Assembly (NCBI GenBank): GCA_016779205.1
Contig: JADHOC010000012.1
Location: 1-64,000 of the forward strand
Origin: Planctomycetota bacterium
GTDB lineage: Bacteria > Planctomycetota > UBA1135 > GCA-002686595
Length of the DNA stretch: 64,000 nucleotides
Reading direction: 5' to 3'
In this document: piece by piece, positions 43,148 through 51,599 of the stretch
How the letters are laid out: each line of letters starts with the position of its first letter
How positions within the stretch are numbered: position 1 is the stretch's first letter
Translations under genes and position numbers: made by a program
Notes under the pieces: generated by a model
Database searches by the model: none
What the model saw: the letters and a program-made list of their open reading frames with translations, nothing else
Told to the model about the DNA's origin: nothing

Positions 43148-44388
43148 GCCTGGCCCCCGACCTCGGCGTCGTACACCTTCTCACCGTTGACCCAGACCGC
43201 GTCGAAGTGAGTGCGCGGGTCGATCGGGTCGCCGTTGCAGACCAGGATGTCCGCATGCTTACCCGGCTCCAGGCTACCCACGCGGTCAGCGATGCCCGAG
43301 GTGCGCGCGGGGATGATGGTGACGCCGCGCAGGCCCTGGGCGCGGTCGTTGCGGAGCCCGTACCGGACACCCATGGCGGCCTGGGTGGTGAGCTCCTCCT
43401 GGGGTACAACGGGGGCGTCGGTGTTGAAGCCGATGTCCACCATGCCCTGCTCCTGGAAGCCCCACGCGGTGCCCTCGATGCGGCCGTCGGTGTCGAACCG
43501 CGGGGGGCGGGGGGCCATGATCTCGCGGGGCCCGAGGATGGCGCCGACGCCGAACTCCTTGGCCAGCGGCGTCGTGAGGTAGCTGTCGAAGGACCCGTGG
43601 TCGATGTAGGTCGGCAGGCCGAAGTCCCGCGCCAGCATCGTGATGGTCATCAGCACCAGCTGGTAGTACTGCGTGTGGGTCGAGACCTGGGTGTCCCCCG
43701 CGTACAGGAAGCGGAAGATGTCCAGCTCCAGCTCCCGCTCGGGCTTGGCCCCCTCCCCCTCCAGGTAAGCGTCCCACGCCTTGGCGTAGGCCTGGCCGCG
43801 GCGGAGCCTGAAGCGCAGCCCGTAGTTCATGAGGATGCGGCCCATGCCGTACCCCCACCGGGTCGGGTTGTCGCCCTGGGCGATCTTCAGCGAGCCCGGG
43901 TCACGCAGGAGCGCCTCCTCGTAGCCGTCGATCCCGAGCTTCATGAGGACGCCGGTGCCCCCCATGTTGGTGCCCGAGCCCGGGATGAAGAGGATCGTGG
44001 TGACCCCCGCGGCCAGGGGCTTCTCGAGGGCCGAGTTGTTGGGGATGACCGCGGGCGACACGCGCAGCTCGGAGTTGAGCTGGAACACCATGTCGTTGAT
44101 GTCGCCGCGCGACCCGCCCACGTGGCTGTGCAGGTCCACGAAGCCAGGGGCCAGCCAGCGGTCGCCGTAGTCGATCACCTCTGCGCCCTCAGGGATCTCG
44201 ACCGAGCCCTCGGGTCCGATGGCCTCGATCTTGCCGTCGCGCATGACGACGACCGGATCGAGGATGAAGCCCGGGCCCTCGTACTCGCAGGTCAGCGCCT
44301 TCGCCGCGCGCAGGACCACGGCCTCTCCCTGGACGGCCGAGGGGGCGGTCCAGAGCAGGGCGCAGGTGCTGGCGACGAGGCAGATCAT
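43141..44388 (-). CDS. exported amidohydrolase, metal site intact
   Basis: 415 residues with a signal peptide ending about SAVQG. HxH at H87/H89 (GFVDLHSHVGG), GVTTILFIPGSGTNMGGTGV, RDPGSLKIAQGDNP with the candidate carboxylated Lys, THTQYYQLVLMT, IDHGSF, and GFNTDAPV for the catalytic Asp. The tail IADRVGSLEPGKHADILVCNGDP is the family ending. It resembles the neighbouring genes at 44423 and 45785 more than the one at 41945 over the GSGTNMGG and VSTHTQ segments. Overlaps the next gene by 7 nt. Substrate unknown; likely a metal-dependent periplasmic hydrolase. Confidence 0.88.
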   Translation of the reverse strand: MICLVASTCALLWTAPSAVQGEAVVLRAAKALTCEYEGPGFILDPVVVMRDGKIEAIGPEGSVEIPEGAEVIDYGDRWLAPGFVDLHSHVGGSRGDINDMVFQLNSELRVSPAVIPNNSALEKPLAAGVTTILFIPGSGTNMGGTGVLMKLGIDGYEEALLRDPGSLKIAQGDNPTRWGYGMGRILMNYGLRFRLRRGQAYAKAWDAYLEGEGAKPERELELDIFRFLYAGDTQVSTHTQYYQLVLMTITMLARDFGLPTYIDHGSFDSYLTTPLAKEFGVGAILGPREIMAPRPPRFDTDGRIEGTAWGFQEQGMVDIGFNTDAPVVPQEELTTQAAMGVRYGLRNDRAQGLRGVTIIPARTSGIADRVGSLEPGKHADILVCNGDPIDPRTHFDAVWVNGEKVYDAEVGGQAW

Positions 44389-44422
44389 GGGGCTTCAGGC
44401 GCGGCGCGGGGCCGCGGTCACC

Positions 44423-45775
44423 TCACCAGAGGCGGGGCTCCTCCTTGGTGTCGTAGACCGTCTCCCCGCTCTGCCAGACGTGCTTCACGTAGCTGCGGGG
44501 GTCGGCGGGGTCGCCGGTGATGACGATCAGGTCGGCGATCTTGCCGACCTCGATGCTGCCGATGGCGTCGCCCAGCCCGCAGGCCATGGCGGGGACGATG
44601 GTGAGCCCGCGGACGGCGTCCATGTTCTTGTTGTCGAACCCGTACCTCACGCCCATGGCCGCCTGGAGCTGGAGCTCCTCCTGGGGGATCACGGGGGAGT
44701 CCGTGTTGAAGCCGAGGCGGGTGGTGCCCATCTGCTGGTAGCCCGCCACGCAGCCCTGGATCCGCTCCGGGTTGGAGCCCGACCAGTTGATGAACCCGCG
44801 CGTCGGGACGTCGATCCCCCGGGGCCCGATGATCGCGAACATCTCGCGCTTCTCGACCTCGGCGCCAAGGCGCCAGGTATCGAAGGTGCCGTGGTCGATG
44901 AAGACCGGGATGCCGAGCTCGTCGTGCACCATGGTCAGCGTCATGAGCGCGACCTGGTAGATCTGCGTGTGGGTGGAGACCTGGCACTCGTTCTTCCGCA
45001 GGGAGCGGAAGATCTCGAACTGCGGGTTGATCGTCGGCTTGGCGCCGCCGTCCTTCTCGTAGGCCTCCCACTGCTTCGCATAGGCGATGCCGCGCTTGAA
45101 GGTGTTGCGCGTGTGCCAGTTCATGAAGGAGCGGTTCGGGCGCAGCATCCAGCGCTCCGGGTTGCCCGCCTGGGCCAGCTTCATGGAGCCGGGGTCCCGG
45201 ATCATGGCGCGCTCGTACTCGTCGAAGCCGGTGCGCAGGAGCACCCCCTGGCCGCCGATGTTCGTGCCCGAACCCGGGATGTAGAGGACCGTGGTGACCC
45301 CTGCCGCCAGGCCCACCCGGAGCAGCGGGTTGCCGGCGATGACGTCGCTCGAAGCACGCACGCCGGGGTTGGTCAGGTAGACCGTGTCGTTCAGGCCGAA
45401 GGCGCCCGCCACGTGGCAGTGCATCTCAACCAGCCCGGGCATGACCCAGTCATCGCCGGCGTCGTAGACCGAGTACCCGTCGGGGATCTCCGTCTCGGCC
45501 GCCGGCCCGACGGCCTCGATGCGGCCGTCCTTCACCAGGACGATGCCGTTGTTCACCACCGAGCGACCCTGCCACTCGGCCGTCAGAATCTTCGACGACT
45601 TGATCGCGAGCCCGGGGCCACCCTCGGCGCCCGGCCTGGCGACCGCGGGCGGCGTGGCCGGCCCCGGCGCGACCCCGAGGGGATCGTTGCCGCCCGCCCA
45701 AGCGGTGGCCATGGAGAGCACGACGCAGGCGGCGCCGGCCAGGAGGGATCGCGGGTTGCTGGTTCGTTCAGACAT
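44423..45775 (-). CDS. exported amidohydrolase, metal site intact
   Basis: 450 residues with a long signal peptide (to about ATAWA) and a Pro/Ala-rich linker. HxH at H119/H121 (GLVEMHCHVAG, with Glu in place of the usual Asp before it), GVTTVLYIPGSGTNIGGQGV, RDPGSMKLAQAGNPERW, STHTQIYQVALMT, IDHGTFD and GFNTDSPV for the catalytic Asp. The end is CGLGDAIGSIEVGKIADLIVITGDP. Extra residues after the fold's middle (GIDVPTRGFINWSGSNP) differ from the gene at 43141. Likely an active metal-dependent hydrolase of unknown substrate. Confidence 0.88.
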   Translation of the reverse strand: MSERTSNPRSLLAGAACVVLSMATAWAGGNDPLGVAPGPATPPAVARPGAEGGPGLAIKSSKILTAEWQGRSVVNNGIVLVKDGRIEAVGPAAETEIPDGYSVYDAGDDWVMPGLVEMHCHVAGAFGLNDTVYLTNPGVRASSDVIAGNPLLRVGLAAGVTTVLYIPGSGTNIGGQGVLLRTGFDEYERAMIRDPGSMKLAQAGNPERWMLRPNRSFMNWHTRNTFKRGIAYAKQWEAYEKDGGAKPTINPQFEIFRSLRKNECQVSTHTQIYQVALMTLTMVHDELGIPVFIDHGTFDTWRLGAEVEKREMFAIIGPRGIDVPTRGFINWSGSNPERIQGCVAGYQQMGTTRLGFNTDSPVIPQEELQLQAAMGVRYGFDNKNMDAVRGLTIVPAMACGLGDAIGSIEVGKIADLIVITGDPADPRSYVKHVWQSGETVYDTKEEPRLW

Positions 45776-45784
45776 GGTGTTCTC

Positions 45785-47122
45785 TCAGAAGCGCCGCTCC
45801 ACCTCGGCGTCGTAGACCCGCTCACCCTCCTGGAAGGTGAGGTGGACCTGCGTCCTGGGGTCGGTGGGGTCACCGGAGGTGACGATGAAGTCCGCGTCCT
45901 TGCCGGGCTCGAGGCTCCCGAGACGCTCATGGATACCCGCCGCGAAGGCGGGGATGATGGTCAGGCCGCGGACGTGGTCGACCGCGTCGTTCTTGAAGCC
46001 GTAGCGGACCGCCATGGACGCCTGCAGCGGCAGGGCCTCCTGGCCGATCACCGGGGCGTCCGTGTTGAAGCCGATGAGGGTGCACCCGCCCTCCTGGTAC
46101 TTCGCCGCCATCCCGAAGATGGCGCCGTCGTTGTCGTTGACGATGAACATCCCGGGGCGGTACTCGATGTTGATGCTCGCGCTGATCTGGCGCGGGCCGA
46201 GGATCGCGGGGACGCCCGCCTTGGCGGCGAAGGGGGCCGCGCGCCAGCCGTCGAAGGAACCGTGGTCGATGTAGACGTCGAGCCCCAGGTCCTCCTTGAT
46301 CATCTGCACGGTGCGGAGGACGACCTGATAGATCTGCGTGTGGGCGGACAGCTGCGTCTGCTTGGAGTAGAGGTCACGGAAGACCTCCCACATGGGATCC
46401 ACCTTCGGCCGCGGGCCGTCGCCGTTGCTGAAGGCCTCCCAGCGCTTCGCGTAGGCGATGCCCCGCTCGATCGTGTTCCGGGTGTTCCAGTTCATGAAGG
46501 AACGCCCGACCCCTGAGAGGTAGCTCTCGGGGTTGCCCGCCTGGGCCAGCTTCAGGGAGCCAGGGTTGCGGATCTCCATCCGCTCGTAGTTCTCGAAGCC
46601 CGTCTTCAGGAGGACCCCGTGCCCGCCGATGTTCGTGCCCGACCCGGGGATGTAGAGCACGCTCGTGACGCCCGCGGCCTTGCCCACCACGAAGTCCGAG
46701 TTGCCCGGCACCACCGACGTGAACGCCCGGATCCCCGGGTTGGTCAGGTAGACCATGTCGTTCAGATCGTTCGTGAAGAAGCTCCGGCCAGCGACGTGGC
46801 TGTGGAGATCGATCAGACCCGGCGCGACCCAGTCACCCGAGCGGTCCAGCACCTCATGGGTCTCCCCGAGCACCTCGAGGTCCACCTCGCTCCGCCGGGC
46901 GACGCGGACGATCTTCCCGTCCTCGACGATGATCGCTGCGTTGTCGACCACCTGCTCCCCTTCCATGGGCAGCACCAGCGCCTTGGCGCAGAGCACCACC
47001 AGCCCCCGCTCCGCGCCTGCGGACCCGCTGTCCCCCGGGTCGGCTCCGAAGGAGACCGACGCCATGGAGGCGACAGTGAGCCACGCGCAGGCGGCGGTGC
47101 GGACGAGGGAGGTGGCGCGCAT
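45785..47122 (-). CDS. exported amidohydrolase, metal site intact
   Basis: 445 residues with a signal peptide ending about VSFGA. HxH at H107/H109 (GLIDLHSHVAG), GVTSVLYIPGSGTNIGGHGV, RNPGSLKLAQAGNPES, SAHTQIYQVVLRT, IDHGSFDGW, and GFNTDAPVIGQ with the catalytic Asp. The end is GIHERLGSLEPGKDADFIVTSGDP. It is the closest in layout to the gene at 44423, so the two are probably recent duplicates, but the sequences have diverged clearly in the middle. Likely active; substrate unknown. Separated from its neighbours by 9 and 5 nt. Confidence 0.88.
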   Translation of the reverse strand: MRATSLVRTAACAWLTVASMASVSFGADPGDSGSAGAERGLVVLCAKALVLPMEGEQVVDNAAIIVEDGKIVRVARRSEVDLEVLGETHEVLDRSGDWVAPGLIDLHSHVAGRSFFTNDLNDMVYLTNPGIRAFTSVVPGNSDFVVGKAAGVTSVLYIPGSGTNIGGHGVLLKTGFENYERMEIRNPGSLKLAQAGNPESYLSGVGRSFMNWNTRNTIERGIAYAKRWEAFSNGDGPRPKVDPMWEVFRDLYSKQTQLSAHTQIYQVVLRTVQMIKEDLGLDVYIDHGSFDGWRAAPFAAKAGVPAILGPRQISASINIEYRPGMFIVNDNDGAIFGMAAKYQEGGCTLIGFNTDAPVIGQEALPLQASMAVRYGFKNDAVDHVRGLTIIPAFAAGIHERLGSLEPGKDADFIVTSGDPTDPRTQVHLTFQEGERVYDAEVERRF

Positions 47123-47127
47123 GGGGA

Positions 47128-50082
47128 TCAGCGGACCTCGGCTCCGTTGACGAAGACCCGCTCGATGGTGGAGGAGACCTCCATGGGCGACCCGTCGAGG
47201 ACGATGATGTCGGCGTCCTTGCCCGGGGCGATGGTGCCCACGCGGTCCTCGATGCAGAGCATGCGCGCGGCGTCCGAGGTCAGCGCTCGGAGGGCAGCCG
47301 TGGGCGACAGCCCCATGGCCACGGCGCGGGCCGCGATGACGCCGAGCTCGGCAGCGCCCTCCTCGGCCTGGCTCATGAAGGCCACGGGGATTCCGGCCGC
47401 CGCGAGCTCGCCGAGGCGGCTCGTGGGGTTGCCGGCGCTGTCGGTCATGGACATCCGCGAGCGGGGCACGAGGACGCCGCTCACACGACCGGCGATCTTG
47501 TCGGCCACCTTGTACGCGTCGTTCGCCTCGAAGAGGATCGGCCGGAGGCCGAACGACTCGAAGGTGTCCACGCAGCTCAGGATCTGATCGTCGCGGTTGA
47601 CGCGCACGATGACCGCGGCGTCTCCGGACATGGCCCGGCGAATGGGCTCCAGGTCAGGATCGACCGACGGCTCCTTGGGCATGCCCTTGGGCGTCGACGC
47701 TCGCTTGGCGTTCTCGGGGATCCGGACCGGGCGGGCGGCGACCTTGTACTCGGTGGAGACCTGCGTCAGGTCGAGGGTCTCGACCCGGTCGCCATCCCAC
47801 TTGGCCTCGCCGCGAAGGAAGGTCTCGACCGGCTTCTTCGCGTCGGCCTCCTCTTCCTCCTTGGACTTCTTCTTCGCGCCCGTGGGCGGCGGATCGTTGG
47901 AGTAGACCTGCGCGAGGCTGACGTCGAGCGTGGCGTCGAGGAGGTCGACCTCGAGCGACACGTCGTAGCCGTCTCGGCTGCCGGAGACGGAGTGGAGGCC
48001 GTCGAGGTACGAGGCGCGCATGGAGCCCGTGATGGACCCATCCGCGGCCTCCAGGAGCCGCAGGCGAACCTTGGAGCCCTCGACGCTGGGAGAGGTGCCC
48101 TCGAAGACGCCCGTCACCGGCTTGGCCGGGTCGCGCTCCTTCTTCTTCTTCTTCTCGTCCTTCTTCTCTTCGCCGTCGTCGTCCTTCTCCTCGTCGTCGT
48201 CCTCCTCCTTGTCTTCGGAGGCGGGCTCGGGCGCGGGCGGCGTCCACTTGGCCATGTCGGCCTCATACTTCGCCCACTTGGCCGCGTAGTCCTTCGCCTT
48301 GTTGAGCGTCCCGCGGACGCTGGCGCCCGACTGGGTGATGATGCTCGAGTCCCACTGGAGCATGACGCTGGCGACCGGGTCGACGACGAGTCCGTCGAAG
48401 TCCGCCGCCGAAGGCTTGTAGGCGATCGACGGCGTGACGCCGCCGAGGTCCGGCGAGGTCAGGTTGACGGAGGTCACACCGCGCTTGGCGACCTCACGGT
48501 CGGTGTAGTCCCCAGGCTCCAGCATGCGCGTCAGGTCGAAGCGCGTCGAGAACGCGCGCCGCCCGCCGCCGATCCCGAGGTAGCCGTAGGCGTCGATCAT
48601 GCCGGGCATAGCCGCTGCGCCGCGGACGACCCGCGCGCCGGCGGGCCGGCCCACGCGGGCGGAGACCTCGGCGATCTTGCCGTCACGAACGAGGATCTCG
48701 CCCGGGGTGTGGACGACGCCGTCCCCCACGTGGAGCTCGTCCACGCTGATCACCACGGAGGTGCTGGGCTTGGCGCCCTCGCGCTTCGAGCCAGCGAGCT
48801 CCGCCGACCAGGCCAGCTCGCCATTGACGTAGGTGGCCAGCACGCTCGAGCTGAGCGACATGGGGTCTCCGGACATCACGACCATGTCGCCGTCCTTGCC
48901 CGGAGCGAGGCTTCCCACCCGGTCGTCCACGCCCAGCACCTTCGCGGCGTTGAGCGTGATGCCCGAGAGCGCGGCGCCGCGGGGCAGGCCGCCCCTCATG
49001 GCGAGCGCGGCGCCGAAGCGCAGGTCCGGCGCACCGAGGGAGTTCGGCGCTCGGATGGCCACCTGGACGCCCTCGCCGGCGAGCCGGGAGATGGTGTCGT
49101 AGCGGGGCCAGGCCGCGGTCGCGCCCTTGCCGAAGTTGTTGCCGCCGTTGTAGTCGGGACCAGCGATCACCGGCACCCCTGCCTCTGCGAGCTCGGAGGC
49201 CATGGACGCGGAACGGCTGGCGCCGTCGATCACGAGGTTCATTCCGTGGCGCTGCTTGAGCTCGAGGAGGGCCTGCACCTCGGCGGCGGTCTCCGCCCCC
49301 ATGCGCCAGGTCGCCCCGTCCTTCATGGCCGCCGCGAGCGCGGGGCCCGCCTGTGCGCCGTACTCGGCGACCAGGGCGTCATCGCCGCCGGCCAGGGCCA
49401 TGAGCTCGTCCACCGCGAGGACCGCGCCCATGGTCGTGGTGGGCAGCTGAGGCCGGGGGACACCGAGACCCACGTCCACCGTGGCCGGCACGGGGGGCTC
49501 CCAGTAACCAGGAGTCCGGCGCGCCTCCGAGGAGATCGAGCCGTGGATGCCGCTGCGCTCCTTGAGGATGCGCCCGTCCGCGCTGACCGCGCTCCCGCCG
49601 CCGGTCTTCACCACGGCGCCCTGTCCTGCGATCAGGCGACCGCGGGCCGGGGGCAAGTAGACCGTGGTGATCCCGCTCCGCAGCGCGGAGACGATCGGGG
49701 TGTAGGGGTCGAACTGGTCGATCGCGAGCAGGGTCGGGTCCGCCGTCCGGGGACCCGCGGCCTGCTGCGTGTAGTTCGAGTCCACCGCCACGAGGCCAGG
49801 CACGATCACCGCGTCCGGCCCGTGGTCCACGACGGACGCGCCGCCGGGGATCTCGATGGTGTCCGCCGGTCCGATCGCGACGATCTTGCCGTCCTCGACC
49901 AGCACGGCGCCGCCGCGGATGGTCTCCCCCACCTCGACGAGGTGGATCGTGCCGGCCTTGATGACGACAGCGTCACCGAGGGGATGCGTCGCGGCAGGGC
50001 TCGCCGTGGGGGCGGCCGAGGCCGCGACGGTGAGGGCCGCGAGCGTCAGAGCAGCGGCTCGTAGTTTCGGGGTCATGTGCAT
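47128..50082 (-). CDS. double-domain amidohydrolase-fold protein, both metal sites lost
   Basis: 984 residues with a signal peptide. Two amidohydrolase units lie in tandem: residues about 35-445 and about 445-984. Unit 1 has VPGLVAVDSNYT at the HxH position, unit 2 MPGMIDAYGYLG, so neither keeps a His. Both still have the family tail (LGVDDRVGSLAPGKDGDMVVMSGDP and CIEDRVGTIAPGKDADIIVLDGSP). Unit 2 carries a long insert: a helix with AKDYAAKWAKYEADMAKW, an acidic/Lys tract of alternating D, E and K, then a beta-rich stretch (TGVFEGTSPSVEG to VARPVR) that resembles no hydrolase part. It is either a scaffold or a binding protein. No such fused pair of dead domains is familiar to me. Confidence 0.86.
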   Translation of the reverse strand: MHMTPKLRAAALTLAALTVAASAAPTASPAATHPLGDAVVIKAGTIHLVEVGETIRGGAVLVEDGKIVAIGPADTIEIPGGASVVDHGPDAVIVPGLVAVDSNYTQQAAGPRTADPTLLAIDQFDPYTPIVSALRSGITTVYLPPARGRLIAGQGAVVKTGGGSAVSADGRILKERSGIHGSISSEARRTPGYWEPPVPATVDVGLGVPRPQLPTTTMGAVLAVDELMALAGGDDALVAEYGAQAGPALAAAMKDGATWRMGAETAAEVQALLELKQRHGMNLVIDGASRSASMASELAEAGVPVIAGPDYNGGNNFGKGATAAWPRYDTISRLAGEGVQVAIRAPNSLGAPDLRFGAALAMRGGLPRGAALSGITLNAAKVLGVDDRVGSLAPGKDGDMVVMSGDPMSLSSSVLATYVNGELAWSAELAGSKREGAKPSTSVVISVDELHVGDGVVHTPGEILVRDGKIAEVSARVGRPAGARVVRGAAAMPGMIDAYGYLGIGGGRRAFSTRFDLTRMLEPGDYTDREVAKRGVTSVNLTSPDLGGVTPSIAYKPSAADFDGLVVDPVASVMLQWDSSIITQSGASVRGTLNKAKDYAAKWAKYEADMAKWTPPAPEPASEDKEEDDDEEKDDDGEEKKDEKKKKKERDPAKPVTGVFEGTSPSVEGSKVRLRLLEAADGSITGSMRASYLDGLHSVSGSRDGYDVSLEVDLLDATLDVSLAQVYSNDPPPTGAKKKSKEEEEADAKKPVETFLRGEAKWDGDRVETLDLTQVSTEYKVAARPVRIPENAKRASTPKGMPKEPSVDPDLEPIRRAMSGDAAVIVRVNRDDQILSCVDTFESFGLRPILFEANDAYKVADKIAGRVSGVLVPRSRMSMTDSAGNPTSRLGELAAAGIPVAFMSQAEEGAAELGVIAARAVAMGLSPTAALRALTSDAARMLCIEDRVGTIAPGKDADIIVLDGSPMEVSSTIERVFVNGAEVR

Positions 50083-50100
50083 GGTTTGAACCCGCAGGGA

Positions 50101-51540
50101 TCAGCCTTTGTTCTCGGTCTCGTCGTCGTCCTCGGGCCCGTCGCCGTCACCCGGCCACTCCTCCTGGGCGGAGGTGTCAGAGGCGGTGCCCGGGGGGCGC
50201 GTGCCGTCGAAGAGTTGCTTGACGCGGACGTCCTTGCTCCGGTCGTAGACGTGAGCGCCGTCGAGGATGACGTGCTCCACGACCGACGTGATGTCGAGGG
50301 GGTCACCGCTGAAGAGCACAACGTGCCCGTCGGTGCCCTTGGCCAGCTTGCCGACCCGGTCCGTGAGACCGAGGATCTTGGCGGGCGTCGTGGTGACCGC
50401 GGCCAGCGCGTCGGCGCGCGGGATGCCGTTGGCCACGCAGCGGGCGGCCTGGTACCAGAGGGAGCGGTTGGAGTCCCCGGTGGACATCAGCGCGAAGGGG
50501 ATCCCGGCGTCGTGGAACACCTTCGGCACGAAGGTCTCGACCGACTCACCGGTGATCGGGTCCACCTCGTCGTACTCGAGCCCCGCGAGGATCACGTGGC
50601 AGCCCGACTCCTTGATCTTCGGCGCCGCCTTCCAGCAGGCGGGCGCCAGGGCCAGGGTCATGGTCGCGGTGAAGCCGTTGGCCTCGGCGACCCGGAGCGC
50701 GGCGTGCACGTCCATGGGCGTCGCGCACCACATGATCACCGGGAGCCTGCCCTCGACGATTCGGAGCAGCGGCTCGCGCTTCTCGTCGACCTCGCCGCGC
50801 GGGACGCGCTCGAAGCCCTCGATGGTCCAGCCAGAGCAGGCCAGGGGCTTGCCCTTGGCGGCCTCGCCCTCGAGCTCACGGCCCTGGTACAGCGCCTCGC
50901 GGCGATCGAAGTCGTCGCCGTCCTTCTTCCGCTGCACCATCTCCTCGAGGTACATGCGCAGGTCGTCGAAGGCGCCCCGCAGCGCCTGCGCCTGGGTGGC
51001 GCGGGTCTTGCCGCCCTTGGGGGCAGCGGAGATCTTCACGCCCGACCGGGGCTTGACCATCATCTGCTCGACGGTCATCCCGAAGGGCTTCACCACCATG
51101 CCCTGCCCGGCGACCACGGTGTCATTCCCCTGCTGGACGTTGATGGTCAGGATCCCCTGACGCAGCGCCTCCTCGAAGTAGAAGTTGACCGGGTCGATGG
51201 AGTCCTTCACGTCGAGGAAGGGCGCCACGTCCAGGGTCTCGTTGGGCCGGTCGATGCCGCGGGCGGCGTGCGCCTCGACGAAGCCGGGGAAGGCGACCAT
51301 CCCGGGCTGATCGATGACGGTGGCGTCCCAGGGGATCTGAACCTCACTCGCGGCGCCGACGGCCGTGACGCGGCCGCCCTCGATGACGATCACGCCGTCC
51401 GGGATGGCCTCACCGGTGAGGGTGATGACGGTCCCGGCCTTGACGGCGGTCTTGTCGACCTGGGGAGCGGCGGCGGCGGAGGACGCGAGGAGGAGCGTCG
51501 CCCCGAGCGCCAGGAGAGGTTGGGAGAGAGATGACTTCAT
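50101..51540 (-). CDS. exported amidohydrolase-fold protein, metal site partly lost
   Basis: 479 residues with a signal peptide ending SSAAAA. At the HxH position it reads FPGFVEAHAARG, so the first His is retained and the second is Ala. The late ligand site is ALMSTGDSNRS; an Asp is present but in a different setting. The loop insert has the charged DDLRMYLEEMVQRKKDGDDFDRRE. The family tail LGLTDRVGKLAKGTDGHVVLFSGDP is present, and the last about 40 residues are acidic (EEWPGDGDGPEDDDETENKG shown in part). Intermediate between the four intact and the fully degenerate members; probably inactive or altered. Confidence 0.85.
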   Translation of the reverse strand: MKSSLSQPLLALGATLLLASSAAAAPQVDKTAVKAGTVITLTGEAIPDGVIVIEGGRVTAVGAASEVQIPWDATVIDQPGMVAFPGFVEAHAARGIDRPNETLDVAPFLDVKDSIDPVNFYFEEALRQGILTINVQQGNDTVVAGQGMVVKPFGMTVEQMMVKPRSGVKISAAPKGGKTRATQAQALRGAFDDLRMYLEEMVQRKKDGDDFDRREALYQGRELEGEAAKGKPLACSGWTIEGFERVPRGEVDEKREPLLRIVEGRLPVIMWCATPMDVHAALRVAEANGFTATMTLALAPACWKAAPKIKESGCHVILAGLEYDEVDPITGESVETFVPKVFHDAGIPFALMSTGDSNRSLWYQAARCVANGIPRADALAAVTTTPAKILGLTDRVGKLAKGTDGHVVLFSGDPLDITSVVEHVILDGAHVYDRSKDVRVKQLFDGTRPPGTASDTSAQEEWPGDGDGPEDDDETENKG

Positions 51541-51599
51541 CGTGATGAGGGGGTGGTCCGAAGGTCGGGCCGGTGGGGTCGTGTTCGGTTCGGGAGCGC

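Noticed and set aside
44219-46516. A + strand open frame of 765 residues rich in His, Asp, Glu and Gly
   Set aside because: It is antisense to three amidohydrolase genes that have signal peptides and catalytic motifs.
47992-50064. A + strand open frame of 690 residues
   Set aside because: Antisense shadow of the double-domain amidohydrolase gene; no conserved motif.
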